Counted from the stretch's first letter, positions 1-9,929 are shown. The stretch: 64,000 bases of DNA from Virgibacillus proomii (GCF_900162615.1 NZ_FUFN01000010.1:564149-628148), one strand, 5' to 3'. Made by a program: numbers and translations. Notes: generated by a model from the sequence alone, not told the origin.

Positions 1-820
1 ATTCATTATCCTTTTTATTCTTTGTTTTATTTTTGTAAAATACATACCTTTTTTAGCTTTAAATTTAATATAAACCAACTAACGAGGTATTATGAGCTTC
101 AAATTTTTGGTTATTGATTGAATAAATAGCTTAATTTTTAATTTTTTATACAATTAAATAAAAGTGGCCAGTAGCCTTTTTGTTAAAGATTGAAGTCCCT
201 TGACGCCTAGAGCGATATGGAATAGAGGCAAAAAACTCTTGCACTTTTTTCCCTAGTAATCTATGATTTTTTAGTAGCGACTCAACAAATCTATAGGCAA
301 GGGGGAACATGAATTAAAAGTGACATACAACAGGAAAGGGATGACTATCATCCGTCTTTTCGTGAGCTGATTGCAGTAAATAAGAGTTAATTTGATAAAC
401 AAGAACAATACATAAATCGTGATCGCTGGTTAAGGTAACGTAATGGTTAATCCAGATAGTACTAAAGGGGCGTGCGAAAAGTTTGTCATAATAACCATAA
501 AGAGGTCTCTAAAGTAGCGAATTATTGGGTTAAAGATAGTAAGTGTTTAATAAGTTAAACAGTGCTTGAGACATTCTATAAATTGCCAAAAGGGAAGCGG
601 CTAATTATAGTTTAAAGAGTCTATGAAATTGTTAAAAGATGTGTGCTAGATACAAATAAAGCTGTTGTTTTAACAGAGTAAGTTTACGCATTAATCTATA
701 ATTCGGGCAAAGAAAAATACATAGAGCATAGGGACGAACGTAATCAATGGAGAGGTCTTCTGGAAAAAGCAGAAATACAAAATAATTTGTTTATTTAACT
801 AAAGGGGGGGGGAGATTAGA
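1..820. other. AT-rich region with decayed coding remnants
   Basis: No intact gene is visible. Short coding-like stretches interrupted by stops occur on the plus strand between about 480 and 800; the last ends with a readable segment containing EHRDERNQWRGLLEKAEIQ just before 800. They look like the eroded end of a gene, but I cannot name the family. The stretch ends in a run of nine G (804-812) that forms the ribosome binding site of the next gene. Confidence 0.4.
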
Positions 821-850
821 ATTAACAAAAAAAATAATTCATACTCGATT

Positions 851-2560
851 TTGTATGTTTGGCAAATTATAAATATGTCTAAAAGATCATTATTAATTCC
901 TTTTATTATTACAGCGATAAGTAGTGTATTAAGTTTAATTATACCTTTGTTTGTAATGATAATCATGGATAACTTAGAAAAATATATTGATTATAGATTG
1001 ATTACTATTGGGATTGTACTATTAACTGTTAGCACTATACTTTCTGCTGTTTCCACTTTTTTATTATCGCGGGTAGCTGAAAAAATAATTTTAAAACTAC
1101 GGGAAAAAATATGGGACAAAATTCTTAAATTACCATTAAAATTTCATCAAAAAAATCGTTCTGGTGAATTAGTAAGCAGATTAACAAATGATACGATAGC
1201 AATAGTGGATGTTATGACTCATAGCTTAGTTGACTTATTTGAATCAATAATAACTCTTATTGTTTCTCTAATTATTTTATTTTATTTAGATAGCTATTTA
1301 ACTTTAATCCTTGTTGTGCTTGTTCCGTTTTCAATATTTATCATTTATCCTTTAGGAGAAAAAATTTTTAGCATTTCATACAAGGAGCAGGAAAGGATAG
1401 CAGACTTAACATCATTTTCTTCTGGAATCTTAAAAGATATAAAAATGGTGAAGGCTTTTAACGCGGAGGATATTGAAAAGAATAAAGGTGAAAATAAATT
1501 CCAACATTTGTATAAACTAGGGATAAAGTCATCTATATTAAATTCAGTTATAACACCATTATTGGGTTTATTCTCCTTTACTGTATTGATTGTAATCGTG
1601 GGACTTGGAGCATGGAGAGTTAGCAATGGAACAATTTCTATGGGAGAATTAGTAGCTTTTATTATTTACTTGGTTCAAGTGGTAACCCCTTTTTTTGCGA
1701 TGAATTTATTTATAACAGATTATCAGGAAGCTAAAGGTTCAATGAAGAGAATTTTAGAAGTTTTAAGAGAAAAAGATGAAATAGACAATCAAATAAATAA
1801 ACACTCTTTATTACCTATTCATAGTGAACCTTCAAGATTAGATTTTAAAAATGTTTCTTTTGCTTATGATGAAAACCAAAAGATTTTACATAATATATCA
1901 TTTTCACTAGAAACAGGGGAAATAGTGGCATTAGTAGGACCTAGTGGATCAGGAAAGTCAACGATTTTTAGTCTGATCGAGCGATTCTATCCTCCTTCAC
2001 ATGGAGATATGATGTTAAATAATAAGTCTTATCAAGATATTGATATAAGTTCTTGGCGAAAAGTATTTAGTTATGTGCCGCAAGATTTTCCTTTGTTTTA
2101 CGGTACTATTAAAGATAATTTACTTTATGGATTGCAAGAGAAGGTATCGATGGAAGAGTTAATAGAAGCAACAAAGAAAGCAAATGCCCATGAATTTATT
2201 ATGAAGTTTCCACATGGCTATAATACGCATGTAGGTGAATTTGGTAATTTTTTATCCGGTGGGCAAAAGCAAAGAATTGCAATTGCTAGAGCTTTATTAC
2301 GTAAATCAAAATTTATTTTATTAGATGAAGTTACAGCAAATTTAGATAGTGAATCAGAATATCTGTTACAACATACATTGATTTCTCTAGCTCAAAATAA
2401 AATAGGCGTATTTATGATTGCGCATCGATTATCCACGGTAAAGCGTGCTGATAAGATATTAGTTTTGGAGAATGGAAATATAACAGGATATGGAACCCAT
2501 GATTATTTGTATCGTACGAATCATCACTATAAAGATTCTGTAGATAAACAAAAAGCATAA
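851..2560 (+). CDS. ABC exporter, fused permease-ATPase (BmrA/LmrA-like)
   Basis: This is a half-transporter that would dimerise in the membrane and export lipids, drugs or peptides using ATP. Residues about 1-310 hold six hydrophobic segments. The nucleotide-binding domain follows, with Walker A GPSGSGKST, signature LSGGQ, Walker B FILLDE and a switch histidine in IAHRLST. The length (about 570 residues) fits the family. The given start is TTG at 851, but no Shine-Dalgarno sequence lies at the right distance. The frame is open further upstream, and a purine-rich G9AG tract at 804-814 lies about 6 bases before an in-frame ATT at 821, which would give a start of MNKKNNSYS. An ATT start, or a mutated ATG, is therefore possible. 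The substrate cannot be read from sequence. It is monocistronic, with a hairpin downstream. Confidence 0.9.
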   Translation: MYVWQIINMSKRSLLIPFIITAISSVLSLIIPLFVMIIMDNLEKYIDYRLITIGIVLLTVSTILSAVSTFLLSRVAEKIILKLREKIWDKILKLPLKFHQKNRSGELVSRLTNDTIAIVDVMTHSLVDLFESIITLIVSLIILFYLDSYLTLILVVLVPFSIFIIYPLGEKIFSISYKEQERIADLTSFSSGILKDIKMVKAFNAEDIEKNKGENKFQHLYKLGIKSSILNSVITPLLGLFSFTVLIVIVGLGAWRVSNGTISMGELVAFIIYLVQVVTPFFAMNLFITDYQEAKGSMKRILEVLREKDEIDNQINKHSLLPIHSEPSRLDFKNVSFAYDENQKILHNISFSLETGEIVALVGPSGSGKSTIFSLIERFYPPSHGDMMLNNKSYQDIDISSWRKVFSYVPQDFPLFYGTIKDNLLYGLQEKVSMEELIEATKKANAHEFIMKFPHGYNTHVGEFGNFLSGGQKQRIAIARALLRKSKFILLDEVTANLDSESEYLLQHTLISLAQNKIGVFMIAHRLSTVKRADKILVLENGNITGYGTHDYLYRTNHHYKDSVDKQKA

Positions 2561-2588
2561 ATGTACAGATATTTTATGTGATTGATAT

Positions 2589-2644
2589 GAGACTAACTAT
2601 ATAAATTCATTACAGCTATTTACTTTATACAGTTAGTCTCTTTA
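2589..2644. terminator. Inverted repeat between convergent genes, possible terminator
   Basis: GAGACTAACT at 2589-2598 is exactly complementary to AGTTAGTCTC at 2631-2640. The loop is long (32 bases) and the U-tract weak. It lies between the convergent ABC exporter and pepT, so it may serve both. Confidence 0.45.
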
Positions 2645-2651
2645 TAAAATA

Positions 2652-3884
2652 TTAACTTCGCTCGGCAAATAGCTTACAAATTTCGATGATTGTTCTTGTA
2701 GCTTTTTCCATATTATCTACAGAAACGTATTCATATTTTCCGTGGAAGTTTTCTCCGCCTGTAAAAATATTTGGAGTAGGAAGTCCCATGTACGACAGCT
2801 GTGAACCATCTGTACCTCCCCGTATTGGTTCAACAATCGGTTCGATATCAAGATTTTTCATCGCCTGATAAGCAATAGCTACAATCTCTTTTACAGGTTC
2901 AATTTTCTCCCGCATATTATAATATTGGTCTTTCATTTCAAGTTTAACTGCTTCATCACCGTATTTTTCTTTTAATTCGTTAACAAATTGTTTAACCGTG
3001 TCTTTTCTATTTTGAAAAGCAGTCTTATCAAAATCACGGATAATGTAGCTTACATTAGCATTTTCCACATCACCATTTACAGAAGTGAGATGATAAAATC
3101 CTTCATAGCCTTCTGTATGCTCTGGTGCTTCCTGCTCTGGAAATTTGCTGATAAATTCTGCTGCCATTTTCCCGGCGTTAACCATTTTATCTTTTGCTGT
3201 TCCAGGGTGTACACTATTTCCTGTAAATGTTACTTTAGCGGCGGCTGCATTAAAGCTTTCATATTGCAATTCTCCAAGCGGTCCACCATCAATGGTATAT
3301 GCATAGCTAGCACCAAATCGTTTTACATCGAATTTATGTGGACCTCTACCAATTTCTTCATCTGGTGTAAAGCCGACTCGAATTTTTCCGTGCTTTATTT
3401 CCGGATGCTTGATCAGAAAGTCCATTGCTGTTACAATTTCAGCTACTCCAGCTTTATCATCAGCGCCAAGTAATGTAGTGCCATCGGTAGTAATCAATGT
3501 ATGACCTTTGTATGTAGCAAGCTCTGGGAAATTTTTCGCAGACAATACAATATTTAGATCTTTATTCAAAACAATATCGTTACCATCAAAACTTTCGATG
3601 ATTTTTGGATTGGCATTTTTTCCTGTAAAATCGGTAGCTGTATCGACATGAGCTAAAAAGCCAATTGTCGGAATATCTGCATTTGTATTTGCAGGAAGCG
3701 TTGCCATCACATAACCATAATCATCCATGGTAACATCCACCATACCAATTTCTCTAAGTTCTTTTACTAATAGATTTAACAGTTCAAGCTGTCCTGGTGT
3801 TGAAGGGGTAGCTTGATTGCTTTCATCAGATTGTGTATCGATTTTCACATAAGTTGTGAACCTTTCAATCAATGCTTCTTTCAT
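2652..3884 (-). CDS. pepT: Peptidase T (tripeptide aminopeptidase)
   Basis: This cytoplasmic dizinc aminopeptidase of the M20 family removes the N-terminal residue of tripeptides. The metal-site motifs are present: GFLAHVDTATDF near residue 80, TTLLGADDKAG, the TPDEEIG glutamates and IRGGTDGSQLSYMGLPTPN near the C-terminus. I set the start at 3884 (MKEALIERF). It is preceded by AGGAGATG, and the family begins there; the 50 codons upstream read into a repeat element. That gives 410 residues, the usual PepT length. Its 5-prime untranslated region contains a copy of the structured repeat (3951-4133). Confidence 0.95.
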   Translation of the reverse strand: MKEALIERFTTYVKIDTQSDESNQATPSTPGQLELLNLLVKELREIGMVDVTMDDYGYVMATLPANTNADIPTIGFLAHVDTATDFTGKNANPKIIESFDGNDIVLNKDLNIVLSAKNFPELATYKGHTLITTDGTTLLGADDKAGVAEIVTAMDFLIKHPEIKHGKIRVGFTPDEEIGRGPHKFDVKRFGASYAYTIDGGPLGELQYESFNAAAAKVTFTGNSVHPGTAKDKMVNAGKMAAEFISKFPEQEAPEHTEGYEGFYHLTSVNGDVENANVSYIIRDFDKTAFQNRKDTVKQFVNELKEKYGDEAVKLEMKDQYYNMREKIEPVKEIVAIAYQAMKNLDIEPIVEPIRGGTDGSQLSYMGLPTPNIFTGGENFHGKYEYVSVDNMEKATRTIIEICKLFAERS

Positions 3885-3950
3885 TTTACTTTCATCTCCT
3901 AATCGTTTTAATTGATCGTATATTACAGGTGAAGCAGTTCTGTAATCGAT

Positions 3951-4133
3951 TATCCCGCATGTAAGGTGCCGTAAGATACCCCCCTTCAAGATCCTGAGTT
4001 GGTACAAAAGGTTCTGAGTGATAGAAAACGGCACCTAAAAGCCCGATTGGGTCAAGGGCCTTTAGGTCATACTCTTGCCGTACTAACATTCCGTGTAAAA
4101 AGCATTCCACGGAATGAAGTCTCCCTTTATTAT
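3951..4133. repeat. Structured intergenic repeat, family A (copy 1)
   Basis: It opens with CCCGCATGTAAGGTGCCGTA and contains a hairpin closed by GGTGCCGT / ACGGCACC. Next come the linker TAAAAGCCCGATTGGGTCAA, a small hairpin AAGGGCCTTTAGGTC, and a second stem ATTCCGTG / CACGGAAT followed by GAAGTCTCCCTTTAT. Related copies lie at 20440, 26845, 38300, 47707 and 63700. Open frames here are translations of the repeat, not genes. Confidence 0.85.
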
Positions 4134-4389
4134 AACTTAATTTCAAACGTTTTCTAAGTGAACTTAAGTTTAAAATAAATCTGTTCCGAGTTCTGTAGTT
4201 TAGTTTCTACTTCGTACCATTCTGTTCCGACTTTATGAATTTTTGTTTTAAGTATGTACCGATATGTTCTGTTTACTTTCTTTTAAAGAAAGGGTGGGAA
4301 TTAAGCTTTACTTCATTTAAAATAAATAATATACGTGTTCAAGAGAGTAGTGCAGTAGGTAATCAGTAAATTATATTGGAGGGAAACAA

Positions 4390-5235
4390 TTGTCTTATAT
4401 CATTTCAATTAATCGCTTAAAAAATTATTTGCATAATGAGCGAGGTAATACGGTCATTATGGATGTGCGTTTTGATTTAATGGATCCAGACGCAGGGAGA
4501 AAGGCTTATCAGCAAGATCATATTCCCGGTGCGATTTTTTTAGATATAGAGAAGGATTTGTCTGGAAAGAAAGAAATACATGGGGGGAACCATCCTTTAC
4601 CAGATGTAAACGCGCTTTCATTAAAATTAGGAAGAATGGGAATTGATCATAACACAACAGTTGTTATTTATGATGAGAATAATGATATGTTTGCTGCAAG
4701 AGCATGGTGGTTACTTCATTATTTAGGTCATGATAAAGTCTATGTCTTAGACGGGGGATATGCTCGTTGGAAAGAGGAAGGGAATGAAACTACGGATTAT
4801 ATACCGGAGTTAAGTGCGAAAGAGTTTCACCCAAAGATTAGAAACAATCAAACAGTTAATATGGAAGAAGTGAAGCAGAAACTGAAAAATAAAACAGCGG
4901 TATTGGTTGATTCACGTGCCAAAGAACGTTATTTAGGAGAATCGGAGCCATTATATGCCCGAGCCGGTCATATACCAGGAGCAAAAAATTTCTTTTGGAA
5001 AGGTATACTGGGATCAGACGGGAGCTGGAAATCGGAAGAAGAGTTACAAAAGCATTTTGCTGACTTATCAAAAGATGATGAAATTATTGTTTCCTGTGGT
5101 TCAGGTATTTCAGCTTGTCCTAATATTTTAGCTTTAAAAATGCTTGGCTATAGAAATGTAAAACTTTATCCCGGAAGTTTTAGTGATTGGATTTCCTATG
5201 AGGATAATGAGGTTGCAGTTGGTGAAGAGGAATAA
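4390..5235 (+). CDS. Sulfurtransferase with two rhodanese domains (thiosulfate/3-mercaptopyruvate type)
   Basis: The protein (281 residues) transfers sulfane sulfur from thiosulfate or 3-mercaptopyruvate to cyanide or thiol acceptors in the cytoplasm. It has two rhodanese folds, an inactive one (about 1-130) and a catalytic one (about 160-278). The catalytic loop is CGSGISAC, with the persulfide cysteine first; a CGSG-type loop favours mercaptopyruvate over thiosulfate, so an SseA/MST-like role is likely. The start is TTG at 4390 behind GGAGGG. Its stop overlaps the ATG of the tag gene (TAATG), so the two are translationally coupled. Confidence 0.9.
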   Translation: MSYIISINRLKNYLHNERGNTVIMDVRFDLMDPDAGRKAYQQDHIPGAIFLDIEKDLSGKKEIHGGNHPLPDVNALSLKLGRMGIDHNTTVVIYDENNDMFAARAWWLLHYLGHDKVYVLDGGYARWKEEGNETTDYIPELSAKEFHPKIRNNQTVNMEEVKQKLKNKTAVLVDSRAKERYLGESEPLYARAGHIPGAKNFFWKGILGSDGSWKSEEELQKHFADLSKDDEIIVSCGSGISACPNILALKMLGYRNVKLYPGSFSDWISYEDNEVAVGEEE

Positions 5236-5801
5236 TGAATAAAAAGAGATGTAAATGGGTAACGGATGATCCGATTTATATACAGTACCATGACTGTGAA
5301 TGGGGAAGACCAGAGTATGATGATCAAAAACTGTTTGAAATGCTATGTTTAGAAGGAGCACAGGCAGGGTTAAGCTGGATAACCATCTTAAAACGAAGAG
5401 AAAACTATGTAAAGGCATTTGATCAATTTGATCCAACTATTATAAGCAAGTATAGTGAGAAAAAAATAACGGAGCTTATGCAAAATAAAGGAATTATTCG
5501 AAATCGCAGAAAGATAAATGCATTTGTTAAAAATGCTCAATCCTTTTTAGAAGTTCAAAAGGAATTTGGTAACTTTCATACGTATATTTGGTCGTTTGTT
5601 GGCGGAAAGCCGATGATTAACCATTGGGAAGCTCATGAAGATGTACCTGCATTCACAAAAGAATCGGAACAAATGAGTAAAAATTTAAAGCAACGTGGCT
5701 TTCAATTTGTTGGTCCGACTATTTGTTATGCATTTATGCAAGCTACAGGAATGGTCAATGACCATACAAAGGATTGTTTTTTATACGGTAAGAAGTTATA
5801 A
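5235..5801 (+). CDS. tag: DNA-3-methyladenine glycosylase I
   Basis: This base-excision repair enzyme removes 3-methyladenine from alkylated DNA. The Tag hallmarks are complete: an N-terminal CKWVTDD and YHDCEWGRP, the QAGLSW motif of the helix-hairpin-helix region, and a C-terminal zinc ligand pair in NDHTKDC. The length, 188 residues, is typical. It begins inside the stop of the upstream sulfurtransferase gene. The functional link between the two is not obvious; the pairing is probably one of expression only. Confidence 0.95.
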   Translation: MNKKRCKWVTDDPIYIQYHDCEWGRPEYDDQKLFEMLCLEGAQAGLSWITILKRRENYVKAFDQFDPTIISKYSEKKITELMQNKGIIRNRRKINAFVKNAQSFLEVQKEFGNFHTYIWSFVGGKPMINHWEAHEDVPAFTKESEQMSKNLKQRGFQFVGPTICYAFMQATGMVNDHTKDCFLYGKKL

Positions 5802-5844
5802 ATTTTTAACGTAGAAGTTGCTCACATTTAGAAAAACATATGGT

Positions 5845-6075
5845 GTTTTTCATGAAAGCCGATGTTCAAACGAAGAGAGAAATAACTGAGTTTTACTAAG
5901 ATGGCAACGTCCTTGAAAAAAACGTGATACACCAGACTTAGAAAAAACGGTCTTTTTTCCAAGGACGTTCTGATTATAGCCTTTGTCCTTCTTCCAGTAG
6001 GAGATAAAGAAAAAGAGTTTCGCGGAATGAAGTTTTACTGAATCTCCGGTTTGTATGTCGGTAACCGGTGCTTGC
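5845..6075. repeat. Degenerate structured repeat (family C)
   Basis: AACGTCCTTGaAAAAAA near 5907 pairs with TTTTTTCCAAGGACGTT near 5953, a long imperfect stem. It is followed by the remains of a second hairpin (CCAGTAGGAG ... CGCGGAATGAAGTTTTACT) and the tail CTCCGGTTTGTATGTCGG. The order of parts matches the family A elements and their 3-prime extension. It sits between tag and the convergent chemotaxis gene. No gene is seen. Confidence 0.6.
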
Positions 6076-6113
6076 ACTTGTGTCCATTAGATATCAAAAA
6101 GGTAGATTTTTTG

Positions 6114-7883
6114 CTATAGTTTAAAGACATTTACTTGCTTGTTCAGTTTTTCTGCTAAATCCGCTAATTCATGTGTATTGTAGGAAACCTGCTCCATGGT
6201 GCTTGATGTTTGCTGAGTTGATGCAGCTACTTGCTCAACGCCTGCAGCAGATTCCTGAGATATGGAAGCAATTTCTTTAATTAGCTTGTCCATTACTGCA
6301 CTGCTGTCTGTATTTTCTTTGAGCTTAATGGCAATTTCCTTCATTTTACTCGTCATATCCGTTATCGCTTTATTCATATTTTGGAAGTTATCACCAGTCT
6401 CTTCAATTTGCTCCTTCCCTGTTTTCACTTCATCATAGCCACGATGAAGTGAGGTAACCACTTCACTCGTCTCAGATTGAATCCGATCTACAATGGATGT
6501 TATTTCACCAACAGAATTAGCAACTTGTTCGGATAAACTTCTTACTTCATCAGCTACAACTGCAAAGCCTCTGCCATACTCACCTGCGCGGGCCGCTTCA
6601 ATGGTAGCATTAAGTGATAATAAATTAGTTTGGTCTGATATATCTTTAATAACTTTTACTAGTTTAGAAATTTGTGCGGATTGTCTATCTAGTCCTTGTA
6701 CTTGATTTACAGCATTTTCTACGATAATGTCAATCTGATTCATTTGCGTTACAGATCGCTCCATTAATCGTGTGCTTTCTGTTGTTAAATGTTGTACGTT
6801 ATTAGCGTTTTTCATTACTTCTATCCCTTTACTTTCGGAGATCCGAATGTTTTCGACAAATTCATTCATATTCTCCGACAATTGATTGGCACTTGTTGCC
6901 TGTGATTCGATACCACCTGCTAGCTGCTCCATTGTTGCAGCTATTTGCACATTGCTTTCTTTTACTTCGTTAGCTGATTTATTTAATTGATCACTTTGTG
7001 ATGCCACAGAGGTCGCTGCAATTTGGACGTTTTGAATAATCTCTCTGATTCGCTCCTTCATTTGCTGAACCGATTGAGCAAGCTGTCCAATTTCATCTTT
7101 TCCTTCTACTTCAATATCTGTTGTGTTTAAATTTCCGTCTGCTACGTCTGAGGTTAATTGAACAATCTGCTGCAGCCTAGACGTAATACCACGACTAATA
7201 AGAATCATAATGGGAATACCGATAGCTAAGGCTAATAAGTTTGTAATTGCTAATATGTATACACTAATATTTGAGCTCGTTTGTGCTTCACCTAGAGCGC
7301 TTGCCTGTTCTTCCTGCGTTTTTTCTAATAGTCTATTAACAAGATCTAGCGTATCATTTCGCAGTCTCGTTGAATAATGCCTTAAAGTATTTGCTAATTC
7401 CACATTACCTTCTTCAATGGATGGCACCATTCGATTTAAAAACGCCTCATCAATAGATTCATTTTTTACTTTAATTTCGTCAAAAATAAGGCGCTGATCC
7501 TTTGTCTTAATTGTTTTATCTAATTTAGCTGCTAATTCATCGAAGTCTTTTTGATATTCTTGAAAGGCGGTAAAATATTTCTCGTTTTTTGTTACTAAAT
7601 AATCTGCAGATTGTACATCCTTTGCTTGAATAAGGATAGCTAATTGCGACATTTGGTTGGATTGATTGCTTAATTCATTAACGGTATTAATGTCCCGCTG
7701 ACCATCTTTTAATTGTATATATACAATAAGGGCTGATGTAATTAGTAAAGCAATAGTAAAAAAGAATATAGATAAATACTTTTTATTAATCCGGACATTT
7801 CTCCATTTGAAAAGAATTTTCTGCAAATTAATTCTCGCCTCCTTTCTCTTAAAAACAAGCTTTTTTTCGTTTGTTTTATTCAT
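6114..7883 (-). CDS. Methyl-accepting chemotaxis protein
   Basis: This membrane chemoreceptor signals to CheA/CheW. The order is a cytoplasmic start rich in basic residues, TM1 at about 37-60, an extracellular four-helix-bundle-like sensor at about 61-204, TM2 at about 205-230, HAMP at about 230-285 and a long cytoplasmic coiled coil to 589. The conserved signalling tip is present (QTNLLSLNATIEAARAGE, GFAVVADEVR). The receptor ends without a CheR tether motif. The ligand is unknown. The start is ATG behind GGGGGGAT. A candidate sigma-D promoter lies about 90 bases upstream. Confidence 0.95.
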   Translation of the reverse strand: MNKTNEKKLVFKRKEARINLQKILFKWRNVRINKKYLSIFFFTIALLITSALIVYIQLKDGQRDINTVNELSNQSNQMSQLAILIQAKDVQSADYLVTKNEKYFTAFQEYQKDFDELAAKLDKTIKTKDQRLIFDEIKVKNESIDEAFLNRMVPSIEEGNVELANTLRHYSTRLRNDTLDLVNRLLEKTQEEQASALGEAQTSSNISVYILAITNLLALAIGIPIMILISRGITSRLQQIVQLTSDVADGNLNTTDIEVEGKDEIGQLAQSVQQMKERIREIIQNVQIAATSVASQSDQLNKSANEVKESNVQIAATMEQLAGGIESQATSANQLSENMNEFVENIRISESKGIEVMKNANNVQHLTTESTRLMERSVTQMNQIDIIVENAVNQVQGLDRQSAQISKLVKVIKDISDQTNLLSLNATIEAARAGEYGRGFAVVADEVRSLSEQVANSVGEITSIVDRIQSETSEVVTSLHRGYDEVKTGKEQIEETGDNFQNMNKAITDMTSKMKEIAIKLKENTDSSAVMDKLIKEIASISQESAAGVEQVAASTQQTSSTMEQVSYNTHELADLAEKLNKQVNVFKL

Positions 7884-7975
7884 GGTATCCCCCCAAAAAT
7901 AGATAAATTTTCTATCTAAAGCAATCGCAAAAAGTAGGCTGTATTGCCTTTACCTAAAAACAGGGCTTTTTTTAC

Positions 7976-8004
7976 ATATCGGTCTAAATTACTAAAAGTT
8001 AAAG
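7976..8004 (-). promoter_or_regulatory. Candidate sigma-D (motility) promoter for the chemoreceptor
   Basis: Read on the minus strand, CTTTAA (7999-8004) is followed after 16 bases by CCGATAT (7976-7982). The second half is the exact sigma-D minus-10 core of Bacillus motility genes; the minus-35 part is a poor match to TAAA. It lies about 90 bases before the receptor start. Confidence 0.45.
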
Positions 8005-8188
8005 TGATTATTGCTAATTTTTTTACATTTGCAGCATATACCATCAATCATGTAGAATGGGAAACTGTGTGTTTAAGTATGTGTTCAAGGAGAAAAAAGT
8101 GTATTGGATGAGTCACATAGACAACGGGGAACGAGCTAACATAAGCATTTGAACAACCTTTTTAAAATAAAAATTGCAGGTGATAAAT

Positions 8189-8704
8189 ATGTATAAATCT
8201 GCTTTCATCGCAGAAAAGGATGGAGAGCCAGAACTGGAACAAAAACTCGATGCGTTAGAGATTCAATTGTATCGTATGCAGGAAAATGTAAAGGCTATAG
8301 CTAAAAAGTCCTCCATTATAAGTATTAATCAAACAAAAGATGAGAATTGGGTAATTGTGTATGCAAACTGGCAAGCTGATTCTTTTCAAATAATGCTTCA
8401 TGAATGTACAAAACCCTATCGCGGAAAGTGGGACTCAGCAATTGAAGCAGAATATAAATCAGAGACGACCATTCATATTAACAATATCAAAGGAATAGAA
8501 AATAAGGGCTTCGGCTCCGTTTTAATGGAGCATTTAAAAGAAATAGCTCGTGATGAAAATAAACAGTATATTACTGGCGATATTGTCGAGCGCGATTTTG
8601 ATCACGTCCGTCGATTAGAGTATTTCTATACCAAGCATTATTTTGATGTAAAAATAGATCATTGGGAGCAGTGTGGAGAAATTATTTGGCAACAAAGCCA
8701 ATAG
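8189..8704 (+). CDS. GNAT-like acetyltransferase domain protein
   Basis: The protein has about 171 residues. A predicted N-terminal coiled coil (about 10-45) is followed by a short GNAT-like core. GIENKGFGSVLMEHLKEIA resembles the acetyl-CoA-binding motif A (normally Q/RxxGxG/A), and RLEYFYTKHYFDVK resembles motif B. The normal upstream strands of a full GNAT fold look shortened, so activity is uncertain. I prefer ATG 8189, which has GGTGAT upstream, over the earlier TTG at 8174. The substrate is unknown and it stands alone. Confidence 0.65.
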   Translation: MYKSAFIAEKDGEPELEQKLDALEIQLYRMQENVKAIAKKSSIISINQTKDENWVIVYANWQADSFQIMLHECTKPYRGKWDSAIEAEYKSETTIHINNIKGIENKGFGSVLMEHLKEIARDENKQYITGDIVERDFDHVRRLEYFYTKHYFDVKIDHWEQCGEIIWQQSQ

Positions 8705-8948
8705 TTTACTAATGAGTGAGTATAGGTTGGTAGAGGCTATTCAGCAAACTACAAGGTAAACCAATCAAGAAAAGATTCAGTAAAAGCAATCTCCTACTAT
8801 GTAACAAATTTAAAACAATTCATGGAATTTTATAGGGATTATTACTTTGATGGCGAAGAATAGAAAAAGGACATATAGGATCGACGACAATAGTGAATCT
8901 TCCGTCCGATAAGGTGAAAATCCTACTCAATATGAGTGTCTTGTCTCC

Positions 8949-9695
8949 ATGTATCATAAAATGCATAAAAATCAAGTCTTGAAAGAGAACATAGGTTCCT
9001 TTATATTTGTATCTAGAGACTTTATAAATGAATTAAATTCTTTGAAAGTAGGTAGGTATACAGTGAGAATTGACACTCCCAAGATCCCTGAAAATCTAAC
9101 AGAGAGGAAATTTACAGATATATATTATGAAGAAGATCCAGAATTTGAAGTGTGCCTTGTTACAGATTCCCAATTCAATAACGAATCCATAGATCGATTA
9201 CGACTTTATCAAACAGTTATCAAAAACTGCAACTTTGTTAATACCGACTTTAGCCGAATTGATCTTACCGATGTGCGCTTTGAGAATTGTGATTTATCCA
9301 ATGCTAATTTGGGTAATGCCTCCATGAATCGAGTTGAGTTTCTTAATTGTAAGTTGCTAGGCAGCAACCTAACAGAGTCTTATATCGGTAATACAAGATT
9401 TGGGGAATCAATTCTTAATATGGTTATGTTTGGTAACTCAAAACTTGAAAAGGTGATTTTTGATGAGGCTGCGTTAGAAAGCGCTGATCTTTTTGACTGT
9501 AAGCTCAAAAAAGTAGAATTTCTTTCATGTAATCTTAATGGCGCAAGCTTTGAAGAGACATCATTAAAAGGAATTGATATAAGCTCATGCGATTTTGATT
9601 CTTTAACTGTTTCCATAGAGAATTTAAAAGGATGTAAAGTATCAACGTCTCAAGCGATACAATTTGCTTCGTTATTAGGTCTAAAAATTAAGTAA
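8949..9695 (+). CDS. Pentapeptide-repeat protein
   Basis: The 248-residue protein has a unique N-terminus of about 85 residues. It is followed by roughly 20 tandem pentapeptides of the A(N/D)LXX type, for example CNFVN TDFSR IDLTD VRFEN CDLSN ANLGN. These fold into a right-handed quadrilateral beta-helix. Some relatives mimic DNA and protect gyrase; nothing here shows that this one does. No convincing Shine-Dalgarno sequence precedes ATG 8949, and the frame is open back to 8913, so the start is uncertain. The 244 bases upstream hold no gene. Confidence 0.8.
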   Translation: MYHKMHKNQVLKENIGSFIFVSRDFINELNSLKVGRYTVRIDTPKIPENLTERKFTDIYYEEDPEFEVCLVTDSQFNNESIDRLRLYQTVIKNCNFVNTDFSRIDLTDVRFENCDLSNANLGNASMNRVEFLNCKLLGSNLTESYIGNTRFGESILNMVMFGNSKLEKVIFDEAALESADLFDCKLKKVEFLSCNLNGASFEETSLKGIDISSCDFDSLTVSIENLKGCKVSTSQAIQFASLLGLKIK

Positions 9696-9929
9696 TCCGA
9701 AGTACGTAACATTTTCTGTTATAAGCTCTAAAGCGTGAAATACAGAGGATTCAAAAATAATCCTAACTTCGGGGAACACATCATCAAAACTGATAGTGAG
9801 GAATTTATAAGGTGACAAAGATTCGTAACGTAACCTGTAGGGAAAAAAAGTCATTGCAGTGGTAATAGGGGAATTATTAGTTTCCTATTACAAGATGAAC
9901 AAATAAACAATGGAATAGTTAAGAATTTA

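Noticed and set aside
2988..3473. 161-codon frame opposite pepT
   Set aside because: It is antisense to a clear metallopeptidase gene, with no family features and no binding site.
3892..4146. Minus-strand frame upstream of pepT and the N-terminal extension of pepT
   Set aside because: They run through repeat copy 1. The pepT start at 3884 has a good binding site and matches family length.
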